DNA of 64,000 nt from an uncultured Tissierellia bacterium (GTDB taxonomy: Bacteria > Bacillota > Clostridia > Tissierellales > Tissierellaceae). The stretch is taken from assembly GCA_946402705.1 (NCBI GenBank), contig CAMIXG010000004.1, positions 53,648 through 117,647 on the forward strand. Reading direction: 5' to 3'. This document shows positions 31,461-40,194 of the stretch, piece by piece (position 1 is the stretch's first letter; each line of letters begins with the position of its first letter). The notes beneath the pieces are model-generated. The model had not been told where the DNA came from. It ran no database searches and saw only the letters and a program-made list of their open reading frames with translations. Position numbers and translations under genes: made by a program.

Positions 31461-31577
31461 AATTTCTCCTCCTCTAAAAAATAAATAACTACATAATAAC
31501 TTAAATATATTATATAACTATCTTATGATTTTTTTAGATAATTGAGATATTATACACTATTTAACAGATGAAATGCA

Positions 31578-32354
31578 TTAATCAACATTCATAATACTTT
31601 TGAATTTTTTAACATTACTTCTACTAACAGGTATAGTCTCTTCTATAATCTTCATTTTTAGATTTAAGGTTGAATTAAACCAAGGTTCTATTATATCTAT
31701 ATAATTTGTATTTACTATAAAGGATTTATGACTTCTAAAAAATCTCTCATCCTTTAATTTTTCATATAGTTCACTTAAGGTAAAACCTATTGTATATTTA
31801 TTTTCTTTGGTTCTTATTACAGTTTCTTTATCCTCAACTGTAATATATATAATCTCTGAAAAATCTATTGGTATTAGTTTTTCATTTACATTTACAGTTA
31901 TTTTACTTAGATTTCTATCCCTTCCATCTATTTCAAACAGGATCTTTCTTATTTCTTCATACTTTTCATCGTTTCTATTATCTTTATTATCCATGAAAGG
32001 ATAAATTTTATTTTTTATGGTTTTATCAAGTTCCTCATCATCTATGGGCTTTAATAAATAATCTATAGCATTTACCTTAAAAGCCTGTATGGCAAACTTA
32101 TCATAGGCTGTTACAAAAACTATCTTGGGTGGATTTTTTCTTTCCATTAGAATTTCTGCTAATTCTATACCACTAATCTTTGGCATTTTTATATCTACAA
32201 ACATTAAATCCACTTGATTTTCTTCATTTAATTTTAAGGCTTCAATTGCATTTTCTGCTTCTCCTACTACATCTATTTCGTCATACTTTTCCAACATATA
32301 TTTGAGCTCTGACCTAGCCAGAACCTCATCATCTACAATAATACATTTAAACAA
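31578..32354 (-). CDS. LytTR-type response regulator
   Basis: Response regulator of about 258 residues. The receiver domain (about 1-120) has CIIVDDE, phospho-acceptor in VDIKMPKISG, FVTAYDKFA and the Lys in YLLKPID; the C-terminal LytTR DNA-binding domain (about 150-258) has ENKYTIGFTLSELYEKL, RSHKSFIVNTNYI and VSRSNVKKFK. A GTG at 32363 overlaps the Shine-Dalgarno AAGGAG, so the TTG at 32354, eight bases downstream of it, is a better start. The partner kinase is immediately upstream and the CstA-family gene immediately downstream, a BtsSR-like set. Confidence 0.92.
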   Translation of the reverse strand: MFKCIIVDDEVLARSELKYMLEKYDEIDVVGEAENAIEALKLNEENQVDLMFVDIKMPKISGIELAEILMERKNPPKIVFVTAYDKFAIQAFKVNAIDYLLKPIDDEELDKTIKNKIYPFMDNKDNRNDEKYEEIRKILFEIDGRDRNLSKITVNVNEKLIPIDFSEIIYITVEDKETVIRTKENKYTIGFTLSELYEKLKDERFFRSHKSFIVNTNYIDIIEPWFNSTLNLKMKIIEETIPVSRSNVKKFKSIMNVD

Positions 32355-32366
32355 AGATATCACTCC

Positions 32367-34046
32367 TTACTTGGGGATTATGAACTTAACCTGTGTTCCC
32401 AGTCCTAATTCACTTTCTATCTTTAGTCCAAAACTCTCTCCGTACTTATTTTTTAGCCTTTCATTAACATTTCTAATTCCAATCTTATTTTCACAGCTTT
32501 CTTTTGATAATAGCTTGGATACTGTTTCCGCTTCCATTCCAATCCCATTATCTTTTACAGATATATATACATTTCCATCTATATCTTCTGCCTTTATCCA
32601 AACCTTTCCACCCCCTAGTTTATTAAATATTCCATGCTTAATGGCATTTTCAACTATGGGCTGAATTATAAGTGGGGGTAGCTTACAAACCAGTTCTTCA
32701 TCTAGCTCATAAATTATATCTAATTTATCTCCAAACCTAGCCTTCTCTATTTGAACATAGGAATCCACATTCTCTATTTCCTTATGAATAGAAACATCAT
32801 CAAAATTACTATTTAAATTATTTCTAAAGTATTTTCCCAAATGTAGTAAGATCTTTCTTGCATTTTCAGGATCTATTCTTATAAGAGAACTTATTGTATT
32901 AATTGCATTAAATAGAAAGTGAGGGTTTATTTGAGCCTGTAGGGTTTTAAGTTCTGATTGTGTAAGTAATTCTTTCTGTATGTCTATCTTACTAAGTTCT
33001 ATTTGGGTCGAAAATAATTTCGCAAGTCCAAGAGCAAGCTCCTGCTCCATTTTTGTTATACCATTTTCCCTTGTTTTATACAATTTTAAACAGCCCATTA
33101 CTGTATCTCTATCTTTTAAGGGTACTATGATTGCTGACTTTAATGGACAGTTATGATGGTTACAACTTATTTCATATTGATTATGACAAATTTTGTATCT
33201 TCCTCTATTTATAACATCTTTTGTTATCTTAGTCTGCAAAGGTTTTCCATAGATATGATGCTCATCTGCTGCCCCTACATGGGCTAGTATTTTATCCCTA
33301 TCAGTAAAGGCAACTGCATCAATTTCTACATGATTTTTTATAATATTTGCTATGGCAGTTGCAGTATCCTTGTTGTATCCACTTCTAAAATACTTTAAAC
33401 TTTCATCTGCTATTTGAAGTGCCAACTGAGCCTGATAGGCAGCCTCATTCTCCACCTCTCTATACATGCTCTCTGCTATGGCTATAAATATTGCTATTCC
33501 TAAAGCATTTGCAACTATCATTGGAAATCCTATAACCTTAACCAAGGCTACAGCTTCTACATAGGGTTTAGCTATTAATAGAATTAAAACCATCTGGATT
33601 AACTCTGCCACCATGCCCCACATAAAAGCAAATCTTACCTTTATGCTTGATTTATTAAACTTATCACTTAAAAATCCTGCAAGTAATCCCTCTACGACTG
33701 TTGATATGGCACAAGAGACCGCTGTAAATCCTCCTATATCTGTCAAGTATCTATGTCCTCCTGCTATAAGTCCTGCCAGTAATCCAACTTTTGGTCCGCC
33801 TATAAGCCCACCAACAAAGACCCCTATAACTCTAGCATTTGCAATTGCTCCCTGTACCTTTATACCAGTATAGGTACCCAAAATTCCCATACCACCAAAA
33901 ATTATAGCCAAGACTATTGTATCTCGCTTATTTAAATCTGCCTTTAAAAAAATCTTTTTTATCATTCCTACATGAGATAGTACAAAGGCTATAATAAGTA
34001 TTAGGGTAACCCTATTTATTAAGTTATTAAAAACTAGTTCAAAAAT
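32367..34046 (-). CDS. LytS-type sensor histidine kinase (probable ATT start)
   Basis: Membrane sensor kinase of the LytS/BtsS type. It has a 5TM_5TMR membrane domain (about the first 190 residues), a GAF domain (about 200-350), then the HisKA_7TM-type box QINPHFLFNAINTISSLIRI and an ATPase domain with N box PIVENAIKHGIF and G box DNGIGM. The first ATG at 33965 cuts off the first membrane helix. The same frame continues upstream 27 codons with SIFELVFNNLINRVTLILI, which aligns with LytS N-termini. Its only plausible start is ATT at 34046, four bases after GAAGGGA, and a TAG stop lies just before. Length would be 559 residues. Confidence 0.88.
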   Translation of the reverse strand: MFELVFNNLINRVTLILIIAFVLSHVGMIKKIFLKADLNKRDTIVLAIIFGGMGILGTYTGIKVQGAIANARVIGVFVGGLIGGPKVGLLAGLIAGGHRYLTDIGGFTAVSCAISTVVEGLLAGFLSDKFNKSSIKVRFAFMWGMVAELIQMVLILLIAKPYVEAVALVKVIGFPMIVANALGIAIFIAIAESMYREVENEAAYQAQLALQIADESLKYFRSGYNKDTATAIANIIKNHVEIDAVAFTDRDKILAHVGAADEHHIYGKPLQTKITKDVINRGRYKICHNQYEISCNHHNCPLKSAIIVPLKDRDTVMGCLKLYKTRENGITKMEQELALGLAKLFSTQIELSKIDIQKELLTQSELKTLQAQINPHFLFNAINTISSLIRIDPENARKILLHLGKYFRNNLNSNFDDVSIHKEIENVDSYVQIEKARFGDKLDIIYELDEELVCKLPPLIIQPIVENAIKHGIFNKLGGGKVWIKAEDIDGNVYISVKDNGIGMEAETVSKLLSKESCENKIGIRNVNERLKNKYGESFGLKIESELGLGTQVKFIIPK

Positions 34047-34075
34047 ACTATCCCTTCTTTCAGTTTCCTATAAAT

Positions 34076-34327
34076 TTACAACCTAGTTACACTAATAATC
34101 TTGTAAGTATTTTTATCCAAGATTATTTCTAGATTGTATTCATTATCACCAATAAAATAATTACATTCATTCTCAATTATATAAATTTCACTTTTCATCA
34201 TTATGGCCAAAATATAATTCATAATTCTAGCCTTGGAATAATTCGTGTTTAGTTCAAGATTTACCCTTTCCCAATCCAAGTCCTCATAAGATAGATTATC
34301 TAGAATTTCAAACTGTAAACTTTCCAT
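34076..34327 (-). CDS. Small acidic protein, unknown
   Basis: No family recognised. The 83 residues are acidic (many Glu, Asp, Asn) and rich in Ile and Tyr, with no membrane segment. A good RBS (GAGGTGG, four bases before the ATG) and a -10-like TATAAT at 34350-34345 support expression. It lies 29 bases upstream of the proposed LytS start without a terminator, so it is probably the first gene of the small ORF-lytS-lytTR transcript. Could be a regulator or ligand-binding accessory; nothing shows which. Confidence 0.6.
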   Translation of the reverse strand: MESLQFEILDNLSYEDLDWERVNLELNTNYSKARIMNYILAIMMKSEIYIIENECNYFIGDNEYNLEIILDKNTYKIISVTRL

Positions 34328-34651
34328 AAAACCACCTCACCTTAATTATACAATTTTTCCATGGAAAATTTAAGGTGAAATCCTAGTTTTTCCTTATTCA
34401 AGCTAGCCTTTTTAAATGAAATATATATTTTGATATATATTTCATATTTTTTCATTAAATTTGGATGTATCTTTTAATTTATTTTCCATATCATTCAGCT
34501 TTATAAAAAATAAATTTTTCCCAATTTAAAATACTGTATTAGCTTAGTATCTTTTATAGATTAAATAGTTTCATTTATAGATAGTATGTATTTAAAACCA
34601 TCTATCCAACTGTTTTCAAGCACAAAAAAATGATGATTATCTATCATCATT
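34328..34651. other. Intergenic region with promoter and palindromes, no gene
   Basis: No coding frame with an RBS was seen. It holds a minus-strand -10 TATAAT (34350-34345), with a weak -35 TTAAAT 17 bases upstream. A perfect 14-bp palindrome TTTTCCATGGAAAA (34355-34368) lies in the promoter spacer, and a perfect 12-bp inverted repeat TGAAATATATAT / ATATATATTTCA occupies 34417-34444. The far end carries the terminator of the neighbouring kinase gene. Confidence 0.6.
34355..34368 (-). promoter_or_regulatory. Palindromic operator candidate in the promoter spacer
   Basis: TTTTCCATGGAAAA is a perfect 14-bp palindrome between the predicted -35 and -10 of the small ORF-lytS operon. It is symmetric and well placed for a dimeric repressor. 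The regulator is unknown; centre spacing does not fit a CodY box. Confidence 0.45.
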
Positions 34652-34653
34652 TT
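34624..34653 (-). terminator. Terminator of the two-component/ABC operon
   Basis: Stem AAAATGATGAT / ATCATCATTTT overlapping the kinase stop codon, followed on the minus strand by a T run. Confidence 0.75.
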
Positions 34654-35545
34654 ATTTCCATATAATTTTTATTTGAAGTTTTCCATCAACCAAATCTGCA
34701 TCTATGGAATAACCCATGTCATTTATTATCTCCCTGGTTATAAATAATCCTAAACCAGTTGATTCACTTTGCCTTGCAGTATCTATTACATAAAATTTAT
34801 TAAATAGTTTTTCTATGTTTTCTTCATTTAAGTCATCACTATCATTTATTATCTTGGTTACAATTTTTCCATATTCAAGCCCTAGAACTATTTCAACTGA
34901 TGATTTGCTATACTTAATACTATTATCTATCAAGTTGGCGAAAACCCTCTCTATTGAATGCTTATCTCCCAATACACTAAAATCTTCTATTCCTATATCA
35001 ATTTTAGGTACTATGTCCTTGTCTCCAAACCTTTCATAGTATAATGCCAAAACTGAGGTCAAGCTCTCCTTAAGGTCTACATATTCTAATTTCATATCCC
35101 TACCCATAGCCTCTAATTTCGTTAAGTCATAAAATGTACTTATGAGTATCCCCAAAGAATCTGTTCTAGCCTTTATTATCTCTATATATTTCTTGCTTTT
35201 TTCATCACTATTTCTCTTATCAAGTAGGTCTATATATCCCTTTATTGATGTTAAAGGAGTTCTTAAATCATGGGATATACTTGCTATTATTTCCTTGTTT
35301 TTAGCTTCTGTATCCCTATACTGTTTTCTCATTTTTTGTTTCTCTAGTATTAAGGTATTCACTGCCTCTTTTACATCTTCTATCTCTTTAACTGAACCAC
35401 TACCTGCTATCTTTCTGTTACTAAGTTCTTTTTCATCAATAAATTTTATTTCCTTAACTAAGGTTCTTAAGTCTTTTTTATATAAAATTATGCGAGATAA
35501 TAGAACTGCTATTATAAATGCCAAAAATACTATTACAAGCTCCAT
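34652..35545 (-). CDS. Sensor histidine kinase of an ABC-exporter cassette
   Basis: Kinase of 297 residues with a single N-terminal membrane helix (about 2-21), a short linker, HisKA box ASISHDLRTPLTSIKGY (His92), N box FANLIDNSIKYS and G box GLGLFITREI. It has almost no extracellular part, as in intramembrane-sensing kinases that rely on an ABC partner for stimulus detection. The operon order is acetyltransferase, regulator, ABC ATPase, permease, kinase. The layout resembles lantibiotic or cationic-peptide resistance modules of clostridia; that role is inferred. Confidence 0.88.
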   Translation of the reverse strand: MELVIVFLAFIIAVLLSRIILYKKDLRTLVKEIKFIDEKELSNRKIAGSGSVKEIEDVKEAVNTLILEKQKMRKQYRDTEAKNKEIIASISHDLRTPLTSIKGYIDLLDKRNSDEKSKKYIEIIKARTDSLGILISTFYDLTKLEAMGRDMKLEYVDLKESLTSVLALYYERFGDKDIVPKIDIGIEDFSVLGDKHSIERVFANLIDNSIKYSKSSVEIVLGLEYGKIVTKIINDSDDLNEENIEKLFNKFYVIDTARQSESTGLGLFITREIINDMGYSIDADLVDGKLQIKIIWK

Positions 35546-35574
35546 TATCTCACCCTTTCTATTTTCTTAGTTTA

Positions 35575-36315
35575 TTATATATCTCTTTTCTTAAATACTA
35601 AAACTGATAATAGACCAAATATTAATAAATGTCCCAGTCCTATTAGGATACCTTTTTGGAAATCTACTGTTCCACTTCCTATACCTTCTAAGGTTGGATT
35701 TATCATATACTTATTTACTTCTCCAAAAATATTCTTACCTGTTATGACATTTGCAAGAATTAAGATTTTTGGTACTATAACTATATATATATAGTAAATA
35801 AATCCACTTACAAAAGACTTATCTATTAAAGTAGTAAAGAAAGTACATACTCCAACACAGCCTAACCATAATGGAACCACTCCAATAAGCATATACATTA
35901 AACCACGATATAAGACTCCTGCTTCTATATTTGGCGGAGTACCCATAAGTATATTAGCTGATAATAGATATGTTCCCATAACTACAAAAGCTGCTATTAG
36001 ACCTAATATACATGATACAATTATTTTAGATATAACTATTTTTTCTCTGGACAAACCTGAAGAAACTATATTTTTTATAGTTCCATTTTTAAACTCTTCC
36101 ATACTTACCATATCAACTATCATTATAATTAAAAATATTGGCAGCCCAAAAAATGCTGGAAGCATTTGAATACTATAATCTACATACATTTCTCCACCAA
36201 ACTTACTACCAACTACATTTAAAGCTACTGCAAATCCTGTAACTATTAAGGTCATTAGTAAAAAATATGGCCTTAATAAATTCCTATCTAATTCAGCTCT
36301 TATATATCTACGCAT
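35575..36315 (-). CDS. ABC-2 type transporter permease
   Basis: Membrane permease of 246 residues with six predicted helices (about 20-40, 52-70, 100-125, 140-165, 175-195, 222-240). The cytoplasmic loop VSMEEFKNGTIKNIVSSGLSREKIVISK is typical of ABC-2 permeases of bacteriocin/lantibiotic immunity exporters. The start overlaps the preceding ATPase gene by 8 bases and has a GGAGG RBS. A single permease gene suggests a homodimeric channel. Substrate not visible. Confidence 0.88.
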   Translation of the reverse strand: MRRYIRAELDRNLLRPYFLLMTLIVTGFAVALNVVGSKFGGEMYVDYSIQMLPAFFGLPIFLIIMIVDMVSMEEFKNGTIKNIVSSGLSREKIVISKIIVSCILGLIAAFVVMGTYLLSANILMGTPPNIEAGVLYRGLMYMLIGVVPLWLGCVGVCTFFTTLIDKSFVSGFIYYIYIVIVPKILILANVITGKNIFGEVNKYMINPTLEGIGSGTVDFQKGILIGLGHLLIFGLLSVLVFKKRDI

Positions 36316-37231
36316 TTTTATTACCTCCTACTAAATCCATATAATACTCTTCCAATCTAACGCCCTCTTGATTTATGGACTTAATCTTTATGCCTGATTT
36401 ATAAAAGACTTCTATTACCTTGTCTGATTCATTTATAAATTCATATAGATATATTTCTTCCTGATTATTCACCTTATAATCCAAAGTTTTTAACTCTTCT
36501 TCAAGTAGTAGGGTAGCCTTTGATATATCATCTACTTTTATTCTAAGGAACTTCCTACACTCTTCATCTAGTTGTGCTGCAGTTATCTCTTTTATTAATT
36601 TTCCATGCTTCATAAAGCCATAATTAGTGGCAATATGTGATAATTCATCTAGTATATGACTAGATATTAAAACTGTTATATCTTTTTCCTTATTTAGTTT
36701 TAAAATTAATTTTCTAAGATCCATTATCCCTTTTGGGTCCAATCCATTTATTGGCTCATCCAAGATTAAAATCTCTGGATTTATAAGTAGGCAGTACGCT
36801 ATTCCAAGCCTTTGTTTCATACCTAGGGAAAATGTCTTAAACTTCTTATTTCCTACACTTCCAAGACCAACTAGATTCAAAGTTTCCTCTACTACTTTCT
36901 TATCTGTTAGCCCTCTTTGCACTCTATAATATTCTAAATTTTTCTTAGCTGACATGTAAGGAAAAAAAGCTGGCGACTCTATTATACATCCTATAGTTTT
37001 CCTGCCTTCACTTAACTTTGTTTCTCCAGTTTCTCCATATATTTCAATATTACCACTATTAGGATTTATAAGTCCTAATATGGCTTTTAATGTTGTCGAT
37101 TTTCCACTTCCATTTTCTCCCACAAGTCCATATATACTTCCCTTTTCTAAACTCAATGAGACATTATCTAAAGCCTTTTGATTTTTATATACTTTAGTCA
37201 AATTGTTAGTCTTTATCACTAATTCATTCAT
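36308..37231 (-). CDS. ABC transporter ATP-binding protein
   Basis: Drives the adjacent permease. About 307 residues from the preferred ATG at 37231; an upstream ATG at 37261 lacks a good RBS. Walker A GENGSGKST, Q loop ESPAFFPYMSA, signature FSLGMKQRLGIA, Walker B LLINPEILILDEP and H loop SSHIL are all present. The C-terminal 90 residues form the extension seen in BcrA/SpaF-type bacitracin and lantibiotic exporters. It follows the response-regulator gene after a 100-base gap containing a tandem 11-bp repeat. Confidence 0.92.
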   Translation of the reverse strand: MNELVIKTNNLTKVYKNQKALDNVSLSLEKGSIYGLVGENGSGKSTTLKAILGLINPNSGNIEIYGETGETKLSEGRKTIGCIIESPAFFPYMSAKKNLEYYRVQRGLTDKKVVEETLNLVGLGSVGNKKFKTFSLGMKQRLGIAYCLLINPEILILDEPINGLDPKGIMDLRKLILKLNKEKDITVLISSHILDELSHIATNYGFMKHGKLIKEITAAQLDEECRKFLRIKVDDISKATLLLEEELKTLDYKVNNQEEIYLYEFINESDKVIEVFYKSGIKIKSINQEGVRLEEYYMDLVGGNKNA

Positions 37232-37285
37232 CTTCTTCACCATCCTAAATACATTGTACACTTCGTCTCAAAAGAAATAATGAAT

Positions 37286-37307
37286 AAATTATAAAGAAAT
37301 TATAAAG
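37286..37307 (-). repeat. Tandem 11-bp direct repeat, likely response-regulator site
   Basis: Two exact head-to-tail copies of CTTTATAATTT on the minus strand, between the response-regulator gene and the ABC genes. OmpR/PhoB-type regulators bind direct repeats with 11-bp spacing, and the neighbouring regulator is of this type. The repeat also contains TATAAT, so it could include the core promoter. Confidence 0.5.
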
Positions 37308-37332
37308 CTAACTTTCCATATCTTAAATCCTA

Positions 37333-38025
37333 TTAATTTTTTAATCTAAATCCTATGCCCCAAACAGTTTCAATGTACTCTTCATCCTTATCAAACTTGG
37401 CAATCTTATTTCTAAGATTACTAATGTGAACATTTAGGGTATTATCATCTATATAGACATCGTCTCCCCAAATACTTTGGTAAAGATTAGACTTTGTAAA
37501 TACCTTCTTAGGATACCTAAATAAAAGCTTTAATATATCATATTCTTTAGATGTAAGTTTTATTTCTTCTTTATTTACAAGAACCTTTCTTTCACTATCT
37601 AAAAGTTCTATATTTTTATAAACTATACTATCTTCCATACCTTCCTTATTAGAAAACTCCATATATCTTCTTATCTGAGCATTTATCCTTGCTACAACTT
37701 CCTGAATATCAAAGGGCTTTTCTATAAAATCATCTGCTCCAAGTTTTAAGAGTTCAACCTTGGTATCTATATCTAGTTTTGCAGATATAATTATTATAGG
37801 TATAACGCTAGTTTGTCTGATTTCTTTAACTATTTGTTCACCCGTTAAGCCTGGTAGCATTAAATCCAGTATAACCAAATCTGGTTTCTCCATATTAAAT
37901 AAAAGCTTTCCCTCTGTACCAGAAAATCCTTGAGCAATTTTATAGTTTTCAGTTTCAAGTATTTCCTTTAATAAGTTATTAATATCATCATCATCTTCAA
38001 CTATTAAGACTTTCATATCTTCCAT
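37333..38025 (-). CDS. OmpR-family response regulator
   Basis: Transcription factor of about 230 residues. The receiver domain has LIVEDDDDINNLL, phospho-acceptor Asp in VILDLMLPG, IIISAK and KPFD; the winged-helix DNA-binding domain has LTSKEYDILKLLFRYPKKVFTKSNLYQSIWG and ending ETVWGIGFRLKN. The start is fixed at ATG 38025 by AGGAGGG five bases upstream; a longer frame from 38052 would overlap the acetyltransferase gene. The partner kinase is four genes down in the same orientation. Confidence 0.94.
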   Translation of the reverse strand: MEDMKVLIVEDDDDINNLLKEILETENYKIAQGFSGTEGKLLFNMEKPDLVILDLMLPGLTGEQIVKEIRQTSVIPIIIISAKLDIDTKVELLKLGADDFIEKPFDIQEVVARINAQIRRYMEFSNKEGMEDSIVYKNIELLDSERKVLVNKEEIKLTSKEYDILKLLFRYPKKVFTKSNLYQSIWGDDVYIDDNTLNVHISNLRNKIAKFDKDEEYIETVWGIGFRLKN

Positions 38026-38035
38026 AGTAACCCTC

Positions 38036-38527
38036 CTATAAATAATATTCAAAATAATACTGTGATTTCTCCCTACTTACATCTACTACTGTCCTAGCTA
38101 TTCTTCCACCCATTTTAGAGTAGAAAGCCTTTGCATTTTTATTATAATAATTACAACAATTATAAAATTTACTTATTTTATTTGCTTCACAATAATTTTT
38201 AACTAGATTAAATGATTTTCTTCCAAGACCTTTACCTTGGTAAGTCTTTTTGATATAAAGAGCATTTATACAAAGCTTAAAATCTTTATAATCTTCATAT
38301 TTTCCAGGACCAAATATTAAATATCCCACTACTTCTCCATGATAAAACACATATATATTTTGATTTTCATCCAGTATTATATCTTCAAACTTTTTCTCAT
38401 TCTCATCTATGTTATATCTATATAATTTATCATAGCTATAGATATTTTCATATGTTTCTAGCCATATGTCCCTCTTAAATCTTGATAACTCTAAACTTTC
38501 TTTTAAACTTGCCTCTCTAATTTCCAT
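38036..38527 (-). CDS. GNAT family N-acetyltransferase
   Basis: Cytoplasmic acetyltransferase of 163 residues. The acetyl-CoA pyrophosphate loop TYQGKGLGRKSFN and the following NYYNKNAKAFYSKMGG helix are typical of GNAT proteins. It is placed 10 bases before the response regulator, so it may be part of the resistance-type cassette. The acceptor substrate cannot be predicted. Confidence 0.88.
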   Translation of the reverse strand: MEIREASLKESLELSRFKRDIWLETYENIYSYDKLYRYNIDENEKKFEDIILDENQNIYVFYHGEVVGYLIFGPGKYEDYKDFKLCINALYIKKTYQGKGLGRKSFNLVKNYCEANKISKFYNCCNYYNKNAKAFYSKMGGRIARTVVDVSREKSQYYFEYYL

Positions 38528-38566
38528 CTTAGTCCTCTTTTTTATATACTATATGTATTTTAACAC

Positions 38567-38604
38567 AAAAAAGGTAGATATTATTTAAAATATCCACCTT
38601 TTTT
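38567..38604 (-). terminator. Terminator after the small membrane gene
   Basis: Stem AAAAAAGGTAGATATT / AATATCCACCTTTTTT (one mismatch) with T run on the minus strand, between the DUF-like small membrane gene and the GNAT gene. Confidence 0.78.
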
Positions 38605-38625
38605 CCTACTTATCTTATATTCTAT

Positions 38626-38946
38626 TTATGCTGCAAAATGTATTTCATTATTTGCTTCTAATACATTTTCTTTTTCTACATATCCTTTTGCTTCTAATCC
38701 TGCTATATAAAATCTATCATAGACTACTGGTAATAATATAAAACCAATTGCCGTTGCAACAACTTGACCTAGGTCTCTGAAAAATACATATGCTACTAAG
38801 TCATATGCAAGTATCATTAGTGTTCCCAATAAATCTTTTCTAGATAAGGGTACTAAAAAGTTTAAAAATAAAGTTGCGAAACTATATCCTACTTTTACTT
38901 CTTTTTCTGATCCATTTTCAAGGTTTGTCAAAATTACTTTTTTCAT
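38626..38946 (-). CDS. Small membrane protein, unknown
   Basis: About 106 residues with two hydrophobic segments (about 21-35 with FATLFLNFLVPL, and 44-75), followed by a cytoplasmic tail. It resembles DUF2628-type small proteins (KVILTNLENGSEKEVKVGYS then a membrane region), but I do not claim a family. The second ATG at 38946 is better spaced from the GAAGGAAG ribosome binding site than the ATG at 38955. Stands alone, with its own terminator and a 250-base AT-rich upstream region. Confidence 0.7.
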   Translation of the reverse strand: MKKVILTNLENGSEKEVKVGYSFATLFLNFLVPLSRKDLLGTLMILAYDLVAYVFFRDLGQVVATAIGFILLPVVYDRFYIAGLEAKGYVEKENVLEANNEIHFAA

Positions 38947-39207
38947 TCTATGCATCTTCCTTCTTCTATATATTTCTTAAGCAAAAGTAATCTTAACATA
39001 ATTTTTTTAACTTGTTAAGTATTTTTTTAGACCACTAAATTAATTAAACTTAAATTGCATTTTAGCATTATATTTGCCTACCATTTTAATATTTTTATTC
39101 TGATATTTTTTTCTATTATTGTATGTTTATTTATTAATTTTATTTATTTTGAAATATGAGTTCCTGTTACATTAATCTTTTAGAACGTATTTATTTTTTA
39201 TATTTAT

Positions 39208-40119
39208 TTATTGTTTAACTTTCATTTTGCTAAAATAATTTGTTCCAAATATACCTAAAATTATCATTACTGATCCTATTATATGATAACTATATATATT
39301 TTCCTGTAAAAATACAGCTCCAGCAACTATGGATATAACTGTACCTAAGTTTGAGAACACAACCATTTTTGATGCTTCTATCTTTGATAGGGCAAAGTTT
39401 GTAAGAACAGAAGTACATAGGGTAGATAAGACTCCAAGATATAGTATAGATATTACAAACTCCTTACTTAAATAAGGTCTAACTAATAAGCCTAAATCTT
39501 TTGCCATAACTGCCTTTCCTACAACTAGTCCACCAAAAAATATAAAACTTATAGTCATCATTACTAGGGTTAACTCTGTATTTGTATACTGCTTTGCCAA
39601 CTTTCTACTAAGTATACTATAAACTGAAAATGATATTGAAGATATAAGTAAATATACTATCCCCTTCATATTATTTAGTTCAAAGTTTCCCTTACTCAGC
39701 ATTATAAATACTACTCCTCCAAATGAAAATAAGATTGATAACTTCTGATATATATTTGTTTTTTCATTTAGAAAGTAGGATGCCAAAATCATAGTAAATA
39801 TTGGTATTGTAGCAAGTATTATTCCACCTTCTGAAGATGAGGAATACTTTAATCCATACGCCTGCATGGCTGTAAATAGCATTGGTGAGGCTATACCCAG
39901 TGGAATTAGCTTAACTATTCCCTTATTCTTATAGTCTAGCTTTTTACCAGTTATAAGTATAAATCCCACTATAAATATAAAGGCTATAAAAAACCTTTGC
40001 GCCAAGAAATCTAATACAGTGCCACTATGCATCATTGCAATCTTTGAAAATAAAAATGAAAATCCTACTATGAATGCATATATAAATGCTGCTATATATG
40101 CCTTTAATTTATCATCCAT
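39208..40119 (-). CDS. EamA/DMT-family transporter
   Basis: Inner-membrane exporter of the drug/metabolite superfamily. About 303 residues with ten helices in two EamA repeats (about 6-140 and 150-300). Typical markers are FLAQRFFIA, ASYFLNEKTN at the end of repeat one, and SAVFLQEN-type VAGAVFLQENIYSYHIIGSVMIILG in repeat two. GGAGGG lies five bases before ATG 40119, which is preferred over TTG 40131. Substrate unknown; such proteins often export amino acids or metabolites. Lies 63 bases downstream of the M18 peptidase, past its terminator. Confidence 0.88.
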   Translation of the reverse strand: MDDKLKAYIAAFIYAFIVGFSFLFSKIAMMHSGTVLDFLAQRFFIAFIFIVGFILITGKKLDYKNKGIVKLIPLGIASPMLFTAMQAYGLKYSSSSEGGIILATIPIFTMILASYFLNEKTNIYQKLSILFSFGGVVFIMLSKGNFELNNMKGIVYLLISSISFSVYSILSRKLAKQYTNTELTLVMMTISFIFFGGLVVGKAVMAKDLGLLVRPYLSKEFVISILYLGVLSTLCTSVLTNFALSKIEASKMVVFSNLGTVISIVAGAVFLQENIYSYHIIGSVMIILGIFGTNYFSKMKVKQ

Positions 40120-40165
40120 AATTCCCTCCAATATAATATTTTTTAATTCACTTAACCTTTACCCC

Positions 40166-40193
40166 AAAAAAAGAGTGCCTTCGCACTCTTTTT
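40166..40193 (-). terminator. Terminator after the M18 aminopeptidase
   Basis: Perfect stem AAAAAGAGTGC / GCACTCTTTTT with tetraloop CTTC, followed by T residues on the minus strand. Confidence 0.88.
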
Positions 40194-40194
40194 C

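Noticed and set aside
34352..34371. CodY box reading of the AT-rich palindrome
   Set aside because: The CodY core needs TTTTC-W-GAAAA with a single central base. Here the two halves are TTTTCC and GGAAAA with AT between, so the spacing is wrong.
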